Assembly: GCA_021804705.1 (NCBI GenBank)
Contig: JAJZHC010000004.1
Location: 1 to 25,997 of the forward strand
Direction: 5' to 3'
Source of the DNA: Pseudomonadota bacterium
GTDB lineage: Bacteria > Pseudomonadota > Gammaproteobacteria > Burkholderiales > Ferrovaceae
Length of the DNA: 25,997 nt
Positions 1 through 7,249 of the stretch are shown here, in pieces. Numbering within the stretch: the stretch's first letter is position 1; each line of letters begins with the position of its first letter. Under the pieces are notes generated by a model. It made no database searches and was not told the DNA's origin. It saw only the letters and a program-made list of their open reading frames with translations. The translations under genes and the position numbers were made by a program.

Positions 1-228
1 TTCGGACAGGGGGGCCTCAGGACCCACCACCGTCAGGCCGATGGCTTCGCGCTGCGCGAATTCCAGCCAGGCGGCCACACCCTGCACGGGCACATTGTAG
101 ACCCCCTCTTCCTGCGCGGTCCCCGCGTTGCCAGGCGCCACATAGACACGGGAAACTTTGGGGGATTGGGCAAGACGCCAGGCCAGGGCATGCTCGCGTC
201 CACCAGAACCGATGACCAGAACTTTCAT
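1..228 (-). CDS. purD: Phosphoribosylamine-glycine ligase, N-terminal part (cut by window edge)
   Basis: GAR synthetase joins phosphoribosylamine and glycine using ATP, the second step of purine synthesis, in the cytosol. Reading the minus strand from the ATG at 228-226 gives MKVLVIGSGGREHALAW, the classic start of PurD (Rossmann-like N domain with the GGREHAL phosphate-binding loop). It continues through a VAPGNAGTA motif and a VVGPEAPLSE segment, both typical of the family. Only about 76 codons are present and the rest lies left of position 1. It starts 7 bp after the purH stop and is the last visible gene of the dusB-fis-purH-purD run, so co-expression with purH is likely. The identity is secure; nothing can be said about the missing ATP-grasp domain. 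Confidence 0.93.
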   Translation of the reverse strand, partial: MKVLVIGSGGREHALAWRLAQSPKVSRVYVAPGNAGTAQEEGVYNVPVQGVAAWLEFAQREAIGLTVVGPEAPLSE

Positions 229-235
229 GGAAGAC

Positions 236-1795
236 TCAGTGACGGAAATGGCGAATGCCGGTGAAGACCATGGCGAGGCCATGTTCGTCGGCAGCTGCGA
301 TGACCTCGTTATCCTTCAGGCTGCCACCCGGTTGAATGATAGCGCTGATGCCGGCTTCGGCAATCACGTCCAGGCCGTCGCGGAACGGAAAGAAGGCGTC
401 CGATGCCGCAACGCTGCCCTTCAGGGACAGCCCCGCATCTTCCGCCTTGCGGCGCGCGATGCGGGTGCTGTCCACCCGGCTCATCTGTCCCGCGCCGATG
501 CCCAGGGTCTGTCCCAGATGGCAGAACACGATGGCGTTGGATTTGACGTAATGTGCCACGTGGAAGGCAAGGCGCAGGTCAGTCATCTGTTGCGCCGTGG
601 GTTGCGTGCGGGTGACCACGCGCAGGGTGTCCTCGTTGAGGGTGAGCGTGTCGGGCGTCTGCACCAGCAGGCCGCCGCCTACCCGCTTCATGTCCCAGCC
701 ATTGTGGCCCTGACCCAGGGGCACCTGCAGCACGCGGATATTGCCTTTGGCCGCCAGCGCCTTGAGGGCTTCGGGCGTGTACGACGGCGCGATCAGCACT
801 TCCACGAACTGGCCCAGCAGGGCCGCTACCGTTGCGTCGTTCACGGTGCGGTTGAAGGCAATGATGCCGCCAAAGGCCGAAGTGGGGTCGGTGGCGAAGG
901 CGCCCTGGTAGGCTGTCAGTGGGTCGGTACCGAGGGCCACGCCGCAGGGGTTGGCATGCTTGACGATGACGCAGGCGCAATCCGGAAGGCCGCGCACGCA
1001 ATCCCAGGCCGCATCGCTGTCGGCGATGTTGTTGTATGACAGTTCCTTGCCCTGCAGCTGCTGGTACTGGGACAGCACACCCTCTGCCATGCGCGGTTCG
1101 CGGTAGAAAGCGCCGGACTGGTGGGGGTTTTCGCCGTAGCGCAGTCCCTGCTGCTTGGTGAAGGTGAGATGCAGGCGTTGCGGGTAGCCGTCAAACCCGG
1201 GGCCGGCTTCGACGCCCGACAGGTAGTTGGCGATGGTGCCATCGTACTCGGCAGTATGCGAGAAGGCCTTGACGGCAAGGCGAAAGCGCGTGGCGTCGGA
1301 GAGGTTGCCCTTGCTTTTTTTCAGTTCGGAGATCACCAGTTTGTAATCGGACGGATCGGTCAGCACGGCCACATGGCGATGATTCTTGGCTGCTGAGCGC
1401 ACCATGGCCGGCCCGCCGATATCGATGTTTTCGATGGCCTCTTCCAGGCTGCATTCCGGGTTGGCGATGGTTTCGCGAAACGGATAGAGGTTGACCACCA
1501 CGAGATCGATGGGCGAGATGCCGTGCATGGCCATGGCGTCGGTGTGGCTGCGCAAGTCGCGCCGCCCCAGAATGCCGCCATGAATCTTGGGGTGCAGTGT
1601 CTTGACGCGGCCGTCGAGCATTTCCGGGAAACCGGTGAAGTTGGCCACCTCGATGACGGGAATGCCGGCATCGCGCAGCAGCAGGGCGGTGCCGCCGGTG
1701 GAAAGAATCTCGATTTTCAGGGCGTGCAGTGCGCGGGCCAGTTCTACGGCGCCCTGCTTGTTTGAAACGCTGATGAGTGCTCGCTGTAGGGTCAT
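236..1795 (-). CDS. purH: Bifunctional AICAR transformylase / IMP cyclohydrolase
   Basis: PurH carries out the last two steps of purine synthesis: formylation of AICAR with 10-formyl-THF, then ring closure to IMP. The 519-residue protein has the usual family length. The N-terminal MGS-like cyclohydrolase domain (about 1-200) shows ALISVSNKQG, STGGTA and DGRVKTLHPKIHGG. The C-terminal transformylase domain shows RYGENPHQ, the KHANPCGVA motif carrying the active-site Lys-His, SAFGGIIAFN and a terminal GGSLKDNEVI-type region. The start ATG (1795-1793) overlaps the fis stop as ATGA, implying translational coupling. Purine genes behind fis and dusB are a common betaproteobacterial arrangement. No truncation or odd residue is seen. 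Confidence 0.98.
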   Translation of the reverse strand: MTLQRALISVSNKQGAVELARALHALKIEILSTGGTALLLRDAGIPVIEVANFTGFPEMLDGRVKTLHPKIHGGILGRRDLRSHTDAMAMHGISPIDLVVVNLYPFRETIANPECSLEEAIENIDIGGPAMVRSAAKNHRHVAVLTDPSDYKLVISELKKSKGNLSDATRFRLAVKAFSHTAEYDGTIANYLSGVEAGPGFDGYPQRLHLTFTKQQGLRYGENPHQSGAFYREPRMAEGVLSQYQQLQGKELSYNNIADSDAAWDCVRGLPDCACVIVKHANPCGVALGTDPLTAYQGAFATDPTSAFGGIIAFNRTVNDATVAALLGQFVEVLIAPSYTPEALKALAAKGNIRVLQVPLGQGHNGWDMKRVGGGLLVQTPDTLTLNEDTLRVVTRTQPTAQQMTDLRLAFHVAHYVKSNAIVFCHLGQTLGIGAGQMSRVDSTRIARRKAEDAGLSLKGSVAASDAFFPFRDGLDVIAEAGISAIIQPGGSLKDNEVIAAADEHGLAMVFTGIRHFRH

Positions 1796-2031
1796 TTCAC
1801 ACCGTAGTGTTGCATTTTTTTGCGCAAGGTGTTGCGATTGATTCCCAAAATTTCGGAGGCCCTGGTCTGGTTGCCTTCGGTGTGGTTCAAGACCACTTCC
1901 AGAAGCGGCTTTTCCACGCTGCTGATGACCATGTCATGCACGCCGCTGCATTTTTCGCCGTCCAGATGGCCAAAGTAATCGGTGACGAGGCGCCGGACGC
2001 AGGCGGATAGTTCGGATTCGGGCTTGCTCAT
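1792..2031 (-). CDS. fis: Fis-family nucleoid-associated DNA-binding protein
   Basis: Fis is a small homodimeric DNA-bending protein that organises the nucleoid and tunes rRNA/tRNA and site-specific recombination genes. The 79-residue product is somewhat shorter than the enterobacterial protein (98 aa), lacking part of the N-terminal beta-hairpin arm, as is usual in Betaproteobacteria. The C-terminal helix-turn-helix is clear: PLLEVVLNHTEGNQTRASEILGI followed by NRNTLRKKMQHYGV, the diagnostic Fis/NtrC-type recognition helix. ATGA overlaps join it both to dusB upstream and purH downstream, so all three are probably translated in a coupled way. A stand-alone regulator of another class is unlikely because no receiver or AAA+ domain is present. 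Confidence 0.95.
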   Translation of the reverse strand: MSKPESELSACVRRLVTDYFGHLDGEKCSGVHDMVISSVEKPLLEVVLNHTEGNQTRASEILGINRNTLRKKMQHYGVK

Positions 2032-3050
2032 GCGGCCAGCGCCTCGCTTGGGGTTTCGGTGTCGTATTGCAGGCGCAGGCCCTGACTGTGCAGCAGGCTG
2101 AAGAAATCCTGCACGGCTGCGCGCTGCTCGGCCACCGTTTGCAACTGGTTCATGGCGTGGCGGAAGGCCGCAGAGCCCTTGAGGCCGCGGGTATACCAGC
2201 TGATATGTTTGCGTGCCACGCGCACCCCTGTCTCCAGGCCGTAGAAGCTGTAGAGGTCTTCAAGGTGGTGGTTGAGCACGGTGTGGATTTCGCTGACCTC
2301 GGGGGCAGCAAGCAGGGTACCCGTGTTGAGGTAATGCTCGATTTCACGAAAAATCCAGGGGCGCCCCTGGGCGGCGCGCCCAATCATCAATCCGTCGGCG
2401 CCAGTGAGCGCCAGCACCTGGCGCGCCTTTTGCGGCGAGGTGATGTCTCCGTTGGCTACCACGGGAATGCGCACGGCAGCCTTGACTGCGGCAATGGTGT
2501 CGTACTCGGCATCGCCCGTATACCCGCAGGCGCGCGTGCGGCCGTGAATGGCCAGCGACTGGATGCCGGCGTTTTCAGCGATGTGTGCCACGTTCAGGGC
2601 ATTGCGGTGCGAGCGGTCCCAGCCAGTGCGAATCTTGAGGGTGACTGGCACAGGAACGGCGGCCACCACGGCCTCGACGATGCGCTGCACCAGCGCTTCG
2701 TTCTGCAGCAAGGCAGAGCCCGCCATGACGTTGCACACCTTCTTGGCAGGGCAGCCCATGTTGATGTCGATGATCTGCGCGCCCTGGTCCACGTTGTAGC
2801 GGGCGGCTTCGGCCATCATGGCAGGGTCGGCGCCGGCGATCTGCACGGATTTGGGCTCCACCTCGCCTTCGTGATTGGCGCGCCGGCGGGTTTTTTCAGA
2901 GCCCCACAGCAGGGAATTGGAAGAAACCATCTCGGACACGGCCATGCCTGCTCCCATGACCTTGCACAGCTGACGGAAGGGCCGGTCGGTGACGCCCGCC
3001 ATGGGAGCCACCATCAGGTTGTTTTTGAGGCGGTACGGACCAATCTGCAT
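2028..3050 (-). CDS. dusB: tRNA-dihydrouridine synthase B
   Basis: DusB is an FMN-dependent enzyme that reduces uridine in the tRNA D-loop (U17 in E. coli). The 340-residue protein is a full-length Dus: MQIGPYRLKNNLMVAPMAGVTDRPFR at the TIM-barrel entry, EMVSSNSLLWG, then DINMGCPAKKVCNVMAGSALL containing the catalytic loop. KIRTGWD, AIHGRTRACGYTG and IPVVANGDI follow, with GADGLMIGRAAQGRPW as the phosphate-binding part, then an all-helical C-terminal RNA-binding domain. Its stop overlaps the fis start (ATGA), reproducing the conserved dusB-fis operon. A promoter with a consensus -10 lies just upstream (3084-3089). Nothing unusual is seen. Confidence 0.97.
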   Translation of the reverse strand: MQIGPYRLKNNLMVAPMAGVTDRPFRQLCKVMGAGMAVSEMVSSNSLLWGSEKTRRRANHEGEVEPKSVQIAGADPAMMAEAARYNVDQGAQIIDINMGCPAKKVCNVMAGSALLQNEALVQRIVEAVVAAVPVPVTLKIRTGWDRSHRNALNVAHIAENAGIQSLAIHGRTRACGYTGDAEYDTIAAVKAAVRIPVVANGDITSPQKARQVLALTGADGLMIGRAAQGRPWIFREIEHYLNTGTLLAAPEVSEIHTVLNHHLEDLYSFYGLETGVRVARKHISWYTRGLKGSAAFRHAMNQLQTVAEQRAAVQDFFSLLHSQGLRLQYDTETPSEALAA

Positions 3051-3083
3051 GGTGCAAGCCGAAAGCGGGAACGAAAGGCTGGG

Positions 3084-3112
3084 ATTATACCGCCGAATGG
3101 GGGGTACTGAAA
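3084..3112 (-). promoter_or_regulatory. Probable sigma-70 promoter of the dusB-fis-purH-purD operon
   Basis: On the minus strand the short gap between polA and dusB contains a perfect -10 hexamer TATAAT (3089-3084). A weak -35 candidate TTTCAG (3112-3107) lies 17 nt upstream. Transcription would start near 3077, giving a leader of roughly 27 nt before the dusB ATG at 3050. The 12-bp core CGGTATAATCCC (3092-3081) recurs exactly upstream of lgt. The poor -35 suggests activator dependence or a growth-regulated promoter, as is known for dusB-fis in enterics; that part is inference. Confidence 0.6.
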
Positions 3113-3114
3113 CT

Positions 3115-5841
3115 CTAGTGTGCGGCGTCCCAGTGTGGGCCGGAACCCACTTCCACCAGCAGGGGCACCGCCAGTTGGGCCACCCCTTCCATCAATCCGG
3201 GCAAGGTTTGCAACACGGTGGCGTGTTCCGCTTCGGGCACTTCCAGCACCAGTTCGTCATGGACCTGCAGGATCAGCAGGGACTGTCGCTGCGCGCGCTC
3301 CAGCCAGTCCTGCACCGCAATCATGGCCCGCTTGACGAGGTCGGCGGCCGTGCCCTGCAGCGGCGCGTTGATGGCGGCCCGCTCGGCGCCCTGGCGGCGT
3401 CCGGCGGCGCCATGGCGTAGTTCTGGCAGCCACAGGCGCCGGCCAAACAGGGTTTCCACATAGCCCTGACGGTGTGCTGTCTCCCGGGTGCGCTCCATGT
3501 AGGCGGCAACGCCAGGATAACGGTGAAAGTAGCGCTCCATGTAGGCCTGTGCCGCGGCACGCTCGATGCCCAGTTGGGACGCCAGGCCAAAGGCCGACAT
3601 GCCGTAGATCAGGCCAAAGTTGATGGTCTTGGCCGCACGCCGCTGCTCCGCGCTGACCTCTTGGGGACGGACCCCAAATATTTCCGCTGCGGTGGCGCGG
3701 TGCACGTCCTGCCCTGCTCCGAAAGCCGCCAGGAGACCTGCATCCTGGGATAGGTGGGCCATGATGCGCAGCTCGATCTGGGAATAATCCGCCGAGACCA
3801 GCACGCGCCCCGGGGGAGCGATGAAGGCCGCGCGGATGCGCCGGCCCTCTGGCGTGCGCACGGGGATGTTCTGCAGGTTGGGGTCGCTGCTGGAGAGGCG
3901 CCCTGTGACGGCCACGGCCTGGGCGTAATGGGTGTGGACCCGGCCGGTGCGGGCGTTGACCCTGCGCGGCAGGGCGTCGGTATAGGTGGACTTGAGTTTG
4001 GCGAGACTGCGGTATTCCAGAATCAGCTTGGGGACGGGGTAGTCCAGCGCCAGTTGCTGCAGCACGTCCTCGTCCGTAGAGGGCACGCCGCCAGGTGTTT
4101 TCTTGCGCACCGGCAGACCCTGTTCATCAAACAGCACGGCCTGGATCTGCTTGGGCGAATTGAGGTTGAAGGGGTGGCCGGCTGCCGCGTGGGCGCGCGC
4201 TTCCAGGCCTAGCAGCTGGATGCCCAGTTCGCCACTTTGGCGTTCCAGCTCGCGCACGTCCAGCAGTACGCCATTGCGTTCCATGCGCCACAACACCTGT
4301 TGCAGCGGCAGTTCGAGATCGCTGTAGAGGGACAGCAGGGCCTCGCTCGCGGCAATTTGCGGATAGAGCACCTGGTGTACCTGCAAGGTGATGTCGGCAT
4401 CCTCGGCAGCATATTCGGTGGCCCGGTCCAATGCCACCTGTTCAAAGCCGATGGCATGCGCGCCCTTGCCGGTGACGGCTTCGTAGGACAGCGTGTCGCG
4501 CTGCAGATGGCGGCGTGCCAGGCTTTCCAGATTATGCGGCTGGTGCGCCTCCAGCACGTAGGACTGCAGCAGCGTGTCGTGCGCGATGCCGCGCAGCGCA
4601 ATGCCCTCATTGGCCAGCACGTGCTGGTCATACTTGAGGTGTTGTCCCACCTTGGGCGCCAGGTGGTTTTCCAGCCACGGTTTCAGGCGTGCCAGGGTTT
4701 CTGCCATGGGCAGCTGCGCGTCGCTGTCGGGGCCGCGATGCCCCAGAGGGATGTAGGCGGCTTCTCCGGCCGTCACACAGAGGGATAACCCCACCAGGCG
4801 GGCTTCCATCGGGTCGAGCGAAGTGGTTTCGGTGTCCAGCGCCGTCAGCCCGGCGGCTTCGATGCGGGCAAGCCAGTCATCCAGCTGGGCTGTGGTCAGC
4901 ACAGTCTCGTAATGGGTGACGGGCGGTGGGTCGGCGGGGGGGGTATTGGCGGCATTGGGGTCTGTCCCCAATGCCGTCGCGTCACCGCTTTGGGCAGTCA
5001 TCCAGCTGCGCAGGTCGTAGCGTTCGGCCAGGGTCTTTAGCGTGTCCTGGTCCACGGGAGCGACACGCAACTGTTCGGGCCCTTGCAGCAACGGCACGTC
5101 GCAGCGGATGGTGAGCAGGCGACGCGCCTGGGGCAACCAGTCGCGCACCGCGCGCAGGTTGTTGCCCACCACGCCGGGAATTTCATCCGCATGCGCCAGA
5201 AGCGCATCGAGCGTGGCGTACTGCTGCAGCCATTTGACGGCGGTCTTGGGGCCCACCTTGGCCACTCCGGGGACATTGTCCACAGCGTCCCCGATCAGCG
5301 TCAGGTAATCGATGAACTGCTCGGGGCGGATACCGTATTTTTCGGTGGCCGAAGCCGCGTCCAGTTTCTCGTTGCTGAGCGTGTTGACCAGGCTGACGGC
5401 TTCGTCGAGCAGTTGCACCATGTCCTTGTCACCGGTGGAAATGACCGTGCGGATGTGCGCCTGGTGGGCCTGCCGCGCCAGTGTCCCGATGACGTCATCA
5501 GCCTCGACACCGTCTACCACCAGCAACGGCCAGCCCAGGGCGCGCACGGCCTGTTGCAGGGGTTCTACCTGGACCACCAGATCCGGGGGCATGGGTGAGC
5601 GGTGGGCCTTGTACGCCGGATACCATTCGTCCCGAAAGGTGGGCCCTTTGGCGTCGAACACGCAGGCCGCATAATCCGGCTTATAATCCGCCATCAGCCT
5701 GCGCAGCATGTTGAGCACGCCAAAAATGGCGCCAGTGGGTTCTCCCAGACGGTTGCGCAAGTCGGGCAGGGCGTGAAAGGCGCGATACAGGTAGGACGAA
5801 CCGTCCACCAGCAGCAGCAGTTTTTGCGAACGATCAGTCAT
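3115..5841 (-). CDS. polA: DNA polymerase I (5' nuclease, 3'-5' exonuclease and polymerase domains)
   Basis: Pol I removes RNA primers and fills gaps in replication and repair. I place the start at ATG 5841-5839 (MTDRSQKLLLLVDGSSYLYRA), giving 908 aa. The open frame continues upstream to 6132 but is antisense to the next gene and has no Pol I homology. The 5' nuclease (about 1-285) has DGVEADD (110-116), STGDKDM (135-141) and the H3TH loop GDAVDNVPGVAKVGPKTA. The proofreading domain has D336/E338 (DTETTSLD) and Y477xxxD481. The second exonuclease motif reads H401-LKY-D405 where E. coli has Asn. The polymerase domain has motif A DYSQIELR (685-692), the O-helix KTINFGLIYG (738-747) and VHDE (860-863). 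A GGGGTCTGTCCCC palindrome encodes linker residues about 289-297. Confidence 0.97.
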   Translation of the reverse strand: MTDRSQKLLLLVDGSSYLYRAFHALPDLRNRLGEPTGAIFGVLNMLRRLMADYKPDYAACVFDAKGPTFRDEWYPAYKAHRSPMPPDLVVQVEPLQQAVRALGWPLLVVDGVEADDVIGTLARQAHQAHIRTVISTGDKDMVQLLDEAVSLVNTLSNEKLDAASATEKYGIRPEQFIDYLTLIGDAVDNVPGVAKVGPKTAVKWLQQYATLDALLAHADEIPGVVGNNLRAVRDWLPQARRLLTIRCDVPLLQGPEQLRVAPVDQDTLKTLAERYDLRSWMTAQSGDATALGTDPNAANTPPADPPPVTHYETVLTTAQLDDWLARIEAAGLTALDTETTSLDPMEARLVGLSLCVTAGEAAYIPLGHRGPDSDAQLPMAETLARLKPWLENHLAPKVGQHLKYDQHVLANEGIALRGIAHDTLLQSYVLEAHQPHNLESLARRHLQRDTLSYEAVTGKGAHAIGFEQVALDRATEYAAEDADITLQVHQVLYPQIAASEALLSLYSDLELPLQQVLWRMERNGVLLDVRELERQSGELGIQLLGLEARAHAAAGHPFNLNSPKQIQAVLFDEQGLPVRKKTPGGVPSTDEDVLQQLALDYPVPKLILEYRSLAKLKSTYTDALPRRVNARTGRVHTHYAQAVAVTGRLSSSDPNLQNIPVRTPEGRRIRAAFIAPPGRVLVSADYSQIELRIMAHLSQDAGLLAAFGAGQDVHRATAAEIFGVRPQEVSAEQRRAAKTINFGLIYGMSAFGLASQLGIERAAAQAYMERYFHRYPGVAAYMERTRETAHRQGYVETLFGRRLWLPELRHGAAGRRQGAERAAINAPLQGTAADLVKRAMIAVQDWLERAQRQSLLILQVHDELVLEVPEAEHATVLQTLPGLMEGVAQLAVPLLVEVGSGPHWDAAH
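4951..4975. repeat. Dispersed palindrome copy 1, inside the polA coding sequence
   Basis: Two perfect 10-bp inverted arms, GGCATTGGGG (4951-4960) and CCCCAATGCC (4966-4975), flank TCTGT. The core GGGGTCTGTCCCC (4957-4969) matches five other places in the window. It is in frame within polA and encodes the Pro/Ala-rich linker between the 5' nuclease and the Klenow-like part (about residues 289-297). This is a spot where an extra 25 bp-scale element would be tolerated. Confidence 0.8.
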
Positions 5842-5883
5842 GCGCGCAATTATGGCAGAACTTGAGGAAACCACCGAAACATC

Positions 5884-6339
5884 ATGACCACGACGATCAC
5901 GCTCAACGGAAAAAAACTGGAAATCAAGGCCGACCCGGATACGCCGCTGCTCTGGGTGATTCGCGACGAGGTTGGGTTGAGCGGCACCAAGTTTTCCTGT
6001 GGCGCCGGCCTGTGCGGTGCCTGTACCGTGCATCTGGATGGCGAAGCGGTGCGTTCCTGCATCACGCCGCTGGCCAGTGCCGCGGGTAAAAAAATCACCA
6101 CCATCGAGGGCCTGTCCCTGAACGGCGAACATCCGGTGCAGAAGGCCTGGGTGGCTCTGGAAGTGGCCCAGTGCGGCTACTGCCAGTCCGGACAGATCAT
6201 GAGTGCAGCTGCCCTGCTAGCGCACAATTCGCATCCCACCGACGCTGACATCGATGCGGCGATGAGCGGCAACCTGTGTCGCTGCGGCACCTACAATCGC
6301 ATCCGTGCGGCCATTCACCACGCTGCCCAAAAAGCCTGA
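5884..6339 (+). CDS. Orphan [2Fe-2S] small subunit of the xanthine dehydrogenase / isoquinoline 1-oxidoreductase family
   Basis: The 151-residue protein is the electron-transfer small subunit type (CoxS/IorA/XdhC-like) that normally binds two [2Fe-2S] clusters and passes electrons from a molybdopterin large subunit. The N-terminal ferredoxin-like domain has C39-x4-C44-x2-C47 and C59 (CGAGLCGAC). The C-terminal helical domain has C97-x2-C100 (QCGYCQSGQ) and C132-x-C134 (LCRCGTY), so all eight cluster ligands are present. No signal peptide is seen. No molybdopterin-binding or FAD subunit lies next to it; the next gene, 14 nt downstream, is hemF. It starts 42 bp from the divergent polA start. 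The GAGGA at 5864-5868 is 15 nt from the ATG, so initiation signals are weak. Its partner and substrate cannot be told from this window. Confidence 0.9.
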   Translation: MTTTITLNGKKLEIKADPDTPLLWVIRDEVGLSGTKFSCGAGLCGACTVHLDGEAVRSCITPLASAAGKKITTIEGLSLNGEHPVQKAWVALEVAQCGYCQSGQIMSAAALLAHNSHPTDADIDAAMSGNLCRCGTYNRIRAAIHHAAQKA

Positions 6340-6352
6340 GTCAGGGTCTTTC

Positions 6353-7249
6353 ATGAACACCTCGGAAATCAAAGCCTATCTGCTCGACCTGCAAAACCGC
6401 ATCGTTGCTGCACTCGAAGCCCTGGACGGCAAGACCTTTCGCCGCGACACCTGGGAACGCCCCGGCGGCGGTGGGGGCATCAGCGCCCTGGTGGAAGAGG
6501 GCAACCTGTTTGAACGCGGTGGCGTCAACTTTTCCCATGTGATGGGCGGCGGCCTGCCTCCTTCCGCCACGGCACATCGCCCGGAGCTGGCCGGGCGTAA
6601 CTATGAGGCGCTAGGTGTGTCGCTGGTACTGCACCCGCGCAACCCCTATGCGCCCACGGTGCACATGAACGTGCGCTTCTTCGCGGCCTTTGATGAAGGC
6701 CGGGAACCCATCTGGTGGTTTGGTGGCGGCATGGACCTCACCCCCTACTACGGTTTCGTGGAAGATGCAGAACACTTTCATCGCGCCTGCAAGCAGGCGC
6801 TCGACCCCTTCGGTGCCGAGTACTACCCGCGCTTCAAGAAATGGTGCGATGAGTATTTCTTCCTCAAGCATCGCCAGGAACCTCGCGGCGTGGGCGGCAT
6901 CTTCTTCGACGATTTCAACGCCTTGCCCCTGGCGCAGGCCCAGGGCCTGTGGCAGAGCGTGGGGGATCATTTCCTCCCGGCCTACATGCCCCTGATGGAG
7001 CGTCGGCGCGGCATGCCCTACGGCGAGCGCGAACGGGATTTCCAGGCCTACCGGCGCGGACGCTATGTGGAATTCAATCTGGTGTATGACCGGGGCACCC
7101 TGTTCGGGCTGCAGTCCGGGGGGCGCACCGAATCCATCCTGATGTCCCTGCCACCCATCGTGCGCTGGCGTTATGACTGGCACCCCGAGCCGGGCAGTCG
7201 GGAAGATGGCCTGCTCAAGGAGTTCATCAACGGTCGCGACTGGGTGTAA
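6353..7249 (+). CDS. hemF: Oxygen-dependent coproporphyrinogen III oxidase
   Basis: HemF oxidatively decarboxylates coproporphyrinogen III to protoporphyrinogen IX with O2 in haem synthesis. Starting at ATG 6353 gives 298 aa, the size of E. coli HemF. Conserved blocks are the glycine-rich RPGGGGGISALVEEG, RGGVNFSHVMGG, NPYAPTVHMNVRFF with the active-site His, WWFGGGMDLTPYYGF, and GVGGIFFDDFN. The C-terminal part carries YVEFNLVYDRGTLFGLQSGGRTESILMSLP, where the GRTESILMS stretch is characteristic. The frame is open 16 codons further upstream, but that would overlap the preceding [2Fe-2S] gene and add nothing conserved. Its TAA stop shares a base with the livH ATG (TAATG), so haem and LIV genes appear co-transcribed, an uncommon pairing. 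Presence of HemF implies the cell meets oxygen. Confidence 0.97.
   Translation: MNTSEIKAYLLDLQNRIVAALEALDGKTFRRDTWERPGGGGGISALVEEGNLFERGGVNFSHVMGGGLPPSATAHRPELAGRNYEALGVSLVLHPRNPYAPTVHMNVRFFAAFDEGREPIWWFGGGMDLTPYYGFVEDAEHFHRACKQALDPFGAEYYPRFKKWCDEYFFLKHRQEPRGVGGIFFDDFNALPLAQAQGLWQSVGDHFLPAYMPLMERRRGMPYGERERDFQAYRRGRYVEFNLVYDRGTLFGLQSGGRTESILMSLPPIVRWRYDWHPEPGSREDGLLKEFINGRDWV

Noticed and set aside
158..1039. 293-codon plus-strand frame opposite purD/purH
   Set aside because: Overlaps two certain genes, with no recognisable motif and biased composition.
2067..3110. 347-codon open frame opposite dusB
   Set aside because: Shadow frame of a GC-rich gene; low-complexity His/Gly/Ala-rich translation without motifs, and dusB is certain.
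3663..3675. GGGGACGGACCCC inside polA, resembling the dispersed palindrome
   Set aside because: It encodes FGVRPQEV, a naturally conserved part of Pol I preceding the O-helix, and its centre differs from the family, so coincidence is the better reading.
5842..6132. 97-codon N-terminal extension of the polA reading frame
   Set aside because: It is antisense to the [2Fe-2S] gene, has no Pol I homology, and MTDRSQKLLLLVDGSSYLYRA at 5841 is the normal family start.
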